NCBI RefSeq assembly: GCF_003032475.1
Contig: NZ_CP028369.1
Coordinates: forward strand, 9,114,001 to 9,178,000
Direction: 5' to 3'
From: Streptomyces sp. P3
GTDB lineage: Bacteria > Actinomycetota > Actinomycetes > Streptomycetales > Streptomycetaceae
Length of the DNA: 64,000 nucleotides
Part shown: in pieces, positions 35,401 through 62,800 of the stretch
Position numbering within the stretch: the stretch's first letter is position 1
How the letters are laid out: every line of letters starts with the position of its first letter
Notes under the pieces: model-generated
Databases searched by the model: none
What the model saw: the letters and a program-made list of their open reading frames with translations, nothing else
What the model was told of the DNA's origin: nothing
Program-made: the position numbers and the translations under genes

Positions 35401-35934
35401 ATGGCACGACTGGCAAGTCGCAGCGCAGGTACCGCACCTCGTAGCTTCGACGTGACGCGCGTGGCGGGTGTCTCGCAGAAGACGGTGTCCCGGGTCATGA
35501 ACGGGAAGGAGCACGTCTTCGGTGAGGTGCGCCGACGCGTTCTCGGAGGCGCTGAAGGGCGCGGGTACCGGCTGAACCATGCTGACCGGACTCAGGCCTC
35601 CGGACGGACCTGGTCCGTCGGAGTGGTGAGACTCAGAACTGGTCTGTACAGCCCAGCCGCGCAGCTGACGAGAGTCGAAGGTGCCCTCCGCGAGGTCGGC
35701 TACGCACTCTTCGGTCTGAACACGACGGAGGGTGACGCCGCGGGCATCGCCAGCGCTGACGGCTCGCTCCTTGATCAGGGCGTGGACGGCATCGTCATCT
35801 CCGAGCCGACAGACGAGAAGGGCGGCCAGGACGCCTGGCGCAGTTCCCGTTGCCGGGCCGGCGGCAGGTTGATCGCCTCAGGAGGGTGCTTGCAGCGGGG
35901 CGGACAGGATGAAGAGACAAGGGTCAGGCTGTGA
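35401..35934 (+). pseudogene. Truncated LacI-family regulator
   Basis: About 177 aa compared with about 340 for the family. The N-terminal HTH is clear (VTRVAGVSQKTVSRVMNG, then EVRRRVL and GRGYRLN), and the start of the ligand domain is visible (WSVGVV, LLDQGVDGIVISEP). After about nt 35830 the sequence no longer fits LacI and ends early, so the effector domain is missing. GGAG precedes ATG 35401. It might still make a DNA-binding stub, but I regard it as broken. Confidence 0.7.
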
Positions 35935-36070
35935 CGAGGGCACTGGTTCGCGGATATAGATCACCGCGAGCCGCTGCAGGTGACGGTCATCGATCTTGTG
36001 TCCGGGGGCCACGTTGCCCCTGGCTGTGCGGGGTCGGGGCTGGCGGCACGCCTTGTGCGACTACCCGGAT

Positions 36071-36110
36071 GAGTAGCTCCTGACTTGAGAAAACGGCCCG
36101 TGAGCTACTC
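36071..36110. promoter_or_regulatory. Inverted repeat operator candidate upstream of PKS1
   Basis: GAGTAGCTC (36071-36079) and GAGCTACTC (36102-36110) are perfect inverted copies 22 nt apart; outer ACCC/GGGT extends the symmetry. It lies 106-145 nt upstream of the PKS1 GTG in an AT-richer stretch. TTGAGA sits inside the spacer and TTGAAA at 36148 could be a -35 box. It may be the target of the LAL activator encoded after PKS1. Confidence 0.5.
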
Positions 36111-36215
36111 GGTTGGGTGGTGACGGCCGCCGCATTCGCGATGAATCTTGAAAGCGCAAACATTTGTGGGCCGGTAACGGTGCCGGACCGTCCATGACGT
36201 GGGGAGAGCTGGGCT

Positions 36216-54130
<17,915 letters not shown>

Positions 54131-54134
<4 letters not shown>

Positions 54135-56674
54135 GCGCGCAAGGAGAAGAAAGCACGGCCACCACCGGTAACTCATTTAAGATTAGGGTAACTTCGCCTC
54201 ATACTGCCTTACCAGTGGATCCCGCGACGCCATGCGAGACGTTCTTTTCCCCGCACTTCGGCGAAATGGCCTCGTCCCCGGACGAACTCCGCGACGCCAT
54301 GCAGGGTAGTCGGCCTCTGCGAGGCAGACACAGGGAGGCCGAAGTCCTGCGGACGGCACTGTCCGAGGCGGCCGCAGGGCAGGGCGGCACAGCGCTGGTC
54401 CTCGGCCCGCGCGGGTACGGCAAGACCCGCCTCGTGCAGGAGGTCAGCGGGACCGCCGAGGAGAACGGGTTCGTCGTCGTGTCCTTCGGCTCGGAGGACT
54501 TCGGGGATGAGCCGGACCTCCCCGACCGGCCGGTCCTGGCCGTCCTGGACGACACCCTGCTGAGTGCGGATCCGGAGGTGTTCGCCCGGATGCGGGCGAC
54601 GCTGGCGCGACGCCAGGGCCGGCCCTGGTTCAGCCTGATCACCCTGTGCAGCGGTACCTACGGCCTCGAGGGCCACCAGTTCGTCTCCGGTCTGGAAGAG
54701 GCCGGGTGCACCCGCATCGAACTCCAGGGACTCGACCGCGACGCGATCCGGGACGTCATCACGGACATTCTCGGCGCACCGCCGGACGCCGACCTGCTCA
54801 AGGTCGCCGACAACGCGGCCGGCAACCCGCTGCTCGCGGTGTCCCTGGCGCAGGGGTTGCTGGAGGACGGCCGGGTGGCGATCAGAGGGGGCCTGGCGGT
54901 GTACGACCACACCGCCGTGCCGAGTCGGCTGCGCACCACGGTGACCTGCATGCTCAACGAACTCGATCACGACACACAGCAGTTGGTGCGGACGGCCGCC
55001 GCCCTCGGCCCCGCTTGCAGCGTCGACAGTCTCGCCGCCGTGTTCACCGGGTCCGCCGCTCGGTTCGCCGCCAGCGTCCAGCAGGCCATCGACGCCAAAA
55101 TCATCGAACGCCGGGGCGACGAACTCGGTTTCTGCTACGAGTTGGTCCGCGGGGTCATCGCCGAGACGACCCCGCCCACCGTACGGCAGAAGGTGTTCGA
55201 GGAGCCCGCGTCGGCGTTGCGCGGCGGCCTCGACCGGTCCCCACAGCGGGTCGGGCCCCGCACGGCCGCACCCGTCGCGGAGCGTTCCGGCGGCCCCGAG
55301 CACACCGCCGACGTGGACCGGACGGTCGTCCTGACCCGCCGTATCCAGCTGTGCGTACTGGAGGGCCGGATGGACGAGGCCCACGACCTCGCCATTTCCC
55401 TCCTAGGCGCCAGCCGCCCGTTCAGAGACACCGCCGCCCGGGTCCTGGCCCTGCTGGTCCTCGCCGCCTGCGCACGGCTCGGCGGGCAGCCCTCCGTGGC
55501 CCTGCGGCGTGGCCGTGAGGCCGCGTCACTCGCCCTCGGCATGCGGGACCGCGGCGCGTTCGCCCGCCTGGCACCCCTCGTCGCGCTGGAACTGTCCCTG
55601 CTCGGCGAGACTGAGATACCCCGTTGGCTCCTGGAATCCGCCGACTACCCCCTGCCCTCCCACTCGGACGCCAAGGAGCCAACGGCGGACCTCTTCTCGG
55701 GTCTCGCCCGCACCAGGCTCCTGCTCCGGTGGGGGGAGGCCCCTCTGGCCGCCCAGGCCGCTGAGGACATCACCGACGCGGTCAACGCCGCGGGGCTCAG
55801 GGAGGCCCTGCCCCTGTGCTGGGCCGTCCAGGCCCAGGCCGCGCTACGCTCCGGACAGGCGGCCGGCGCGGAGCGGCTGGTGGCGCGCTACAAGTGGAAC
55901 GAGTGGACGGGCGCCATGTCCGGCACCCCTCTGCCCGACTGGGTCGCCCTGCAGGTGGCGACGCAGCGGCAGGGACCGGTGCACGGGGCCGAGCTGCTGC
56001 TCGGCCGCTACGCCCACCTCATCTCCACCCCGGCGCTGTTCATCGAGGAGCCCGGCGCCGCGCCCTGGATGGTGCGCACCGCGCTCGCGGCCGGCGCCGG
56101 CAGGCTGGCCCGGGACGTGGCGTCCGAAGTGCGCCGGCTCGCCGACGCCAACTCCGACTTCGCGCCCGTCGCCGCCTCGGCCCTGCACGCCGAGGGGCTG
56201 TGGCGGCGGGACCCGGAGCTGCTCGAGCGCGCCGACCGGGAACACCGTGACCCCTGGGCCGCCGCCTCGGCGGTCGAGGATCTCATCGGCCTGCTGGCGG
56301 GCGTGGACGCACCGAACCGTCTCGCCTTCGCCCTGGGACTGGCCAGGGCCCGTCACCAGTACGAGAAGGCGGGCGACATGTCCGGCGCCGAACGCACCCG
56401 CCGCACCCTCGCCGGGCTGGGTCCGCTGTCCGCGCAGACACCCGAGCCGCGCGCCACCGGGAACCAGCCCCTGCTGTCAGGTTCCGAACGGGCGGTGACC
56501 GAACTCGTGGTCCAGGGAATGACCAACCGGCAGGTCGCGAAACAGCTCGACCTGTCACCCAACACTGTCAATTTCCATCTCCGCAACGTCTACCGCAAGT
56601 TCGGCATCGGTTCCCGAGTGGAACTCGCCCGGCTCTACCAAGGCGTGCCCCCGACGGACACCGTGCGGTGGTGA
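54131..56674 (+). CDS. LAL-family (LuxR) pathway activator with a TTA codon
   Basis: An 847-aa large ATP-binding LuxR regulator. P-loop LGPRGYGKTRLVQEV (about 94-108) and a Walker-B-like VLAVLDD are at the N-terminus, followed by a long helical repeat region. The C-terminal HTH is LSGSERAVTELVVQGMTNRQVAKQLDLSPNTVNFHLRNVYRKF. ATG 54131 overlaps the PKS1 stop (ATGA). With this start, codon 27 (54209-54211) is TTA, the rare leucine codon read by bldA tRNA, in a notably AT-rich stretch. Later in-frame starts (GTG 54218, ATG 54266) would exclude it. Placed between two PKS genes, it is the likely cluster-specific activator. Confidence 0.9.
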
Positions 56675-56679
56675 CCGCG

Positions 56680-56695
56680 CTCCAGTGAGCGCACC
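56680..56695. terminator. Small hairpin after the LAL gene
   Basis: GCGCTC-CAGT-GAGCGC, a 6-bp stem 6 nt after the stop. Weak; it may be only a mild pause site. The 145-nt gap to PKS2 shows no clear promoter. Confidence 0.3.
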
Positions 56696-56819
56696 CCGCT
56701 CCCCTCCGGCAGGCCGATGGCCGGCCCACCGCTCTCCCGGTTCCTTCGCGCCGACACCGCCCACAGTGGCCTTCGTCATGCCCGTCGCCGCCCGTTCGAC
56801 GCCGTTCTGGAATGGACAG

Positions 56820-59800
56820 ATGACCGACTCACCCAGGTTCACCGAGACCTTCACCGTCACCGCAGACAACCCCTTGCTGCGTGGTCACGTCGTCGACGGT
56901 CGCCGGCTCCTGCCCGCCGTCGGCTGTGTGGACCTGGTTCTGCAGGTCCTCGCCCGGCAGGGACAGGCACTCCCCGACGTCGTCCTGCGCAACCTCACCG
57001 TGCTCGCGCCGCTCACCGTCGCCCCCGGCCAGCAGGTCCTCGTCACCGTCGAAGGCCGTGGCGCGTCCGGCGGCGGCACCCGCGTCGAGGTACGTGGCCG
57101 GCACGCGGAGGACAGCACCGAGACCACCCATGCCGTGGTCACCGCCTATCCGACGACCGCCCAGGCATTCCCGGACCGGTTGTCCCTGCCCCTGGCCGCG
57201 TCGGACCGGAGCGCATCCCTCGCGGATATCTTCGCCTGGTGCCGGGAGCACGGCCTGGTCCACTCGGACCTGATGAAGGCCGCAGGGACGCTCCACCGGT
57301 GCGGCGGCGACTGGATCGCCGCACTGGAACTGGCTCCGGAACACCGCGACAGCGCGGATGCCTTCGTCTTCCATCCGGCCCTGTTCGAGGCAGCGCTGCT
57401 GAGCGGTGGAGTGGCCAGCGGTCTGCCCCACGACGACGGCACCCCCGAGGACGGCACTGCCGACGACCGGACACTGTTCCTGCCGAGCCGGTTCGAGCTC
57501 TACCTGCCCCTGGTCATCGAGTCCTTCCGGGCGACCGCGTCCCCCGGCTCCCACTGCTACGTGCGCATCCCCGCCGCGTCGGTCTCCCGCGACGACGAAC
57601 TCGTGCGGCTGGCCATGGAGTTCTACGACCCGGCCGGAGTGAAGTTCGCCGAGGTCGGCCAGTACGTCGGCAAGAGGGTGCGTACTCCCACCGCGGCCTC
57701 CCCGGAGGCGACCCCGCAGGCCGAGCCGACGCTCCTGCCTGATATCGGCGTGCTGGGCGTCGTACGCCAACTGGTCGCCGAGCGCCTCGACATGACGCCC
57801 GAGCGGGTCGACGTCGACGCCGGCTACTACGACATGGGGCTCGCGTCGGCCGACCTGCTGTCCGTCGTCACCCGGCTGGGCGACCGGCTCTCCCTCGACC
57901 TCTCGCCGACGGTCATGTTCGAGCACCGGACCGTCGCCGAACTCGCGGCCTGGCTGGAACCGCGGGTCGCCGCGGACATTCCGGAGGAACCGCTGTCCGC
58001 GGTCCGCGCCACCGTGGCCGAACTGCTCTGCGTACCCCCCGAGGAGGTAGCCCCCGACGGCGCGCTGGAGGACCTCGGCCTCGACTGGACGGGCCTCGCC
58101 CAACTGGCCGACCGGCTGGGCGAGCGCCACGGGCGGGCCCTCGCCCCCACCGTCTTCCAGGAACACCGCACGGTACGCGCGGTCGCGGCGCACCTCGCGG
58201 CCGCCCCGGTCGCGCCAGGCGGCCCGGCACAGCTCCACCCGATGCTGGAGCGGGCCGACGCAGACGGTGCCGGCACGCTCTACACGGCACGCTTCGACGG
58301 CACCGAGCCCTACCTGCGGGATCACGTCGTGCGCGGCGGACGCGTGCTGCCGGGCGTCGTCCACCTGGAGATGGCCCGGGCAGCGGTCGCGGACGCGCTG
58401 GGCCAGGAGCGGGCGGCCGGCCTGCGGCTGGACGACGTCGTATGGCTACGGCCGGCGGTCTCCGGTCCCACCGGGCTCGAACTGCGCGTCACCATAAGCA
58501 GGTTGACTGACGACAACGCCGAGTACGAGATCCACGCCGTCGCACCCGACGATGAGCCGGTCCTGTGCGGCCGGGGCCGCGCGAGCCGTCCGGCCCCGGC
58601 CGGTCCTGCGCGGCCGGGACTCGCCGAGGCGAGGGCCGTGTGCACCGGCGCCACCTTCACCGCCGACGACGTCTACGGTCTGTACTCCGGTGCGGGCCTG
58701 GACTACGGCCCCTCCCAGCGCGCCCTGGTCCGCCTCCACACCGGCACCGACGACACGGGCCGCCCCCAGGCGCTCGCCGAACTGCGCCTGCCCGTCGCCG
58801 CCGAACCGCTGGACGGCTGCCTGCTGCACCCGAGCATCCTCGACGGCGCCCTCCAGGCCACGGTCGGCCTGCGGATGGCCGCCGGACCCGTCGGCGCCGG
58901 ACCCGGCGGCGACGCAGGAGCACAGCCTGCTCTGCCCTTCGCCCTGCGCCATCTGGACACCGTCGCCGCCACACCGGCACGCGCGTACGCGTGGATCCGG
59001 CCGCAGCCGCACCGCCCGCCCCGCACGGCGTCGGCCGCGCTGGACATCACGGTGTTCGATGAGCAAGGCCGGGTGTGCGTGGAACTGACCGGCCTGAGCA
59101 CCCGGACCCTGCGACCGCAGCACACGGCCCCACACGTCGAAGCACCCCTCGTACCCGCCGCGCCCTCCAGACGGACACTCGCCGACATCGCGATCGTCGG
59201 CCTGAGCGGGCGCTACCCGGAGGCGGAGGACCTCGACGCGTTCTGGGCCAACCTCCGTGCGGGCCGCGACTGCGTGCGCGAGATCCCGTCCGAGCGCTGG
59301 GACCCTCGCCGGTACGCGGACCCCGCCGCCGGCGCCGGGACACCGGCCCGATGGGGCGGCTTCCTGGACGGCATCGACCGCTTCGACCCCCTGTTCTTCC
59401 AGATCTCGCTGCTGGAGGCCGACTACCTCGACCCCCAGGAACGGCTCTTCCTCCAAGCCGCCCACCACGCCCTGGAGGACGCCGGCTACACGGGGGAGGA
59501 GCTGTCCCGGGCCGCTGCCGGGCCCGGCAGCGGGGCACCCGGCAAGGTGGGCGTCTTCGTCGGCGTGATGTACCAGGAGTACCAGCTGTTCGGCGCCCAG
59601 GCACAGGAACGCGGCCACCGGGTCGCCCTGTCCGGGAGCGCCGCCACGATCGCCAACCGGGTGTCGTACTTCTACGGGTTCACGGGCCCGAGCATGGCCC
59701 TCGACACCATGTGTTCGGGCTCGCTGACCGCCATCCACCTGGCCTGTGAGGCCATCCGCTCCGGCCAGTGCGGAGCCGCTCTCGCGGGCGGCGTGAACCT

Positions 59801-62800
59801 CAGCTCCCACCCGAACAAGTACCTCCTGCTGGGCATGCGCAACTTCCTCTCCAGCGATGGACGGTGCCGCAGCTTCGGCGAGGGCGGCGACGGCTACGTG
59901 CCCGGCGAGGGCGTCGGAGCCGTCCTGCTCAAACCGCTCGAACAGGCCGTGGCGGACGGCGACCACATCCACGGCGTCATCAAGGGAACCGCCGTCAACC
60001 ACGGCGGACGTACCCCCGGATACTCCGTACCCAGCCCGGTCGCCCAGGGCGAGGTCATCGCCGACGCGCTCGTCGCCGCCGGCGTCGATGCGCGCACCCT
60101 TGGCTATCTGGAGGCCCATGGCACCGGCACGGCCCTCGGCGACCCCATCGAGATCGCCGGTCTGACCAAGGGGCTCCAGCGCGCGGGCGGTCTGCCGGAG
60201 CGCTGCGCCATCGGCTCGGTGAAGTCGAACATCGGGCACGGCGAGAGCGCCTCCGGCATCGCCGGCCTCACCAAGGTGCTGCTCCAGATGCGGCACGGCG
60301 AACTCGTGCCCAGCCTGCACTCCGCGACCCTCAACCCGCACATCGACTTCGACCGCACACCGCTGCGCGTGCAGCAGCGCCTGGAGCCCTGGCCACGGCC
60401 CGTGCTGGAGCTCGACGGCGAACGCCGCACCCATCCCCGGACCGCAGGCGTCTCCAGCTTCGGCGCCGGCGGCTCCAACGCACACCTCGTCGTCACCGAG
60501 TACGTCCCCGAGCCCGACCTCGAGCCGCGTCCCACACCGGAACCGGACGCCTCCGGCCGGCCCTCGCTGCTCGTGCTGTCCGCCCGCAGCGAGGAGCAAC
60601 TGGCCGAACAGGCAAGGCGGTTGGCGGTCCGGCTGGGCGAGCTGAGCGACCAGGACCTGCCCGACGTCGCCTGGACACTCCAGACCGGCCGGATGCCCCT
60701 GGAGGAACGGTTCGCCCTCGCCGCCGGGTCCGTCCGCCAGGCCAGGGAACGGCTCTCGGAGTTCGCCGCCGGACCGTCCCGCCCCGGCCCATGGATCCGG
60801 GGCGCCGTCCGCACCGGCCCCGAGGCGCCGACCCCCGAGCAGACCCGGACGGAACTGGGCGCGGCCCTCGCCGCATGGTCCGCGCACGGGACGTACGACA
60901 GGCTGCTCGGCCTGTGGACCGAGGGCGCTGCACTCGACTGGGCGGCACTGCAACCCCCGGCCCGGTCGGCGCGGCGCGTCAGCCTGCCCGGATATCCCTT
61001 CGCCCGGGAGCGGTGCTGGCTGGACCTCGACGACGCCGTGCCCTCCGGCCCCGCCTCCGAGCCCTCCGGCCCCACCCCGCCGGCCGCGAACGGCGACGAG
61101 TTGATGCTCCTGCGCCCCGTCTGGACCGAACGCGAGGGCGCGCCCGCCGTGACGGGGGAGGAGTTCTCCGCACGCTACGTCGTGGTGCTCGGCCGACTGG
61201 GCGAGCGGGACGACGACGCGCTGCGGACCGTCCTGCCCGCCGGCGCCGTCTGCCGGTTCCTGCCCCTCGACGAGGGCCCCCTGGACCGCCGCTACACCGA
61301 CGTGGCGCGCGAGGTGTTCACCCTCACGCGCGAGATCCTCTCCGGCGGCGCACGGCGTCCCGTACTGCTCCAGGTCGTGCTGACCGGCGATCCCGGCACG
61401 GACGCCGAACGGGACCGAATGGCCTGCTTCGGCGGCCTGGCCGGCCTGCTCAGAACGGCCCGTCTGGAGGACCCCCGGCTGCACGCGCAGTACGTGGAAT
61501 GCCTCGACGGAGCGGCTCCCGCCATTGTCGCGGCCCGGCTTGTCGCCGAGAACGGCGCCGAGCCCGAAGTGCGCTACCGCGCCGGACGACGCCACGTCGT
61601 ACGGATGGACGAGCTGACCGGCCCCCGGCCGGTGACCCGCCAGTGGAAGGAGGGCGGCGTCTATCTGATCACCGGCGGAACCGGAGGCCTCGGGCTGATC
61701 GTGGCGCGGGACATCGCCGCCAGGACGACCCGCGCGACGGTGGTCCTGACGGGACGCTCCCCGCTGACCGGGGCCCAGCGCGCCGCTCTGGACGCGCTGC
61801 GCGAGCACGGCCTGACGGTCGACCACCGGCGCGCGGACGTGTCCGACCGGGACTCCGTCGCCGGGCTTCTGGCCCACGTGGCCGACCGCCACGGCCCGTT
61901 GACCGGCGTCGTGCACAGCGCCGGCGTCCTCGACGACGGCCTGCTGATCAGGAAGACCCCCGAGCAGTTCGAACGGGTCCTGGCGCCCAAGGTCGCCGGT
62001 GTCGTCCACCTCGACGAGCTGACCCGCGACCAGCCGCTGGAGACGTTCCTGTGCTTCTCCTCCACCAGCGGGGCCTTCGGCAACGTGGGCCAGGCCGACT
62101 ACGCGGCGGCCAACGCCTTCCTGGACGCCTACGCGGCGCACCGCAACCGCCTCGTCGACGCCGGGCTGCGCAGCGGCAGGACCGTGTCCATCGGCTGGCC
62201 CCTCTGGGACGAGGGCGGCATGGGAGCCGACCCCACGCTCCGGGCCCGGCTGCGCGACCTCGGATTCGCGCCGCTGGACACCGCCCGGGGGCTCGAGGCA
62301 CTGCGGTGCGCACAGGCCGCCGACGACAACGGACTGGGGGAGGGCAGGCTGCTCGTCCTCCTGGGCCGGCGGGAGGCGCTGCCACCCGGACTCCTCGGCC
62401 CCGCCGCCCCCGAAACGGTGACCCGGCCGGTGACCGGCGCCCCCGACCGCGAGGAGAGCGCAGTGACACCGGAGCCGGTGGCGGACGGCGTCCTGGAGGA
62501 GCGGGCCGCCGCCCACCTGCGGCGCGTGATCGCCGGGGCCCTCAAACTCGGCCCCGAGCGGTTGGGAGCCGACACCCCGCTGGAGCGGTACGGCATGGAC
62601 TCCGTCATCGCCGTGACCCTCACCTCCCGCCTGGAGGAGGAGTTCGGCCCGCTCCCGCGCACCCTGCTCTTCGAGGCGCAGACGGTCCGTGAACTGGCCC
62701 GGTACGTCATGGCCGAACACCCCGACGCCCTGCGCGCACTGCTCGGCGAACCCGCCGCCCCCGAACCGGCGCTCGCCACTTCCCCCGCCGCGCAGGCTCC

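Larger units (their letters stand above)
34350..36215. other. Gene-poor scar region before PKS1
   Basis: About 1.9 kb with only broken genes (listed separately) and lower GC than its flanks. 34350-34599 shows no gene. 34582-34601 is a small hairpin (AGCCGGC/GCCGGCT) at the end of the hydrolase fragment. 34855-35108 shows no recognisable coding. 35935-36215 is the presumed PKS promoter region. The mix of fragments on both strands suggests past insertion and deletion. Confidence 0.7.
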
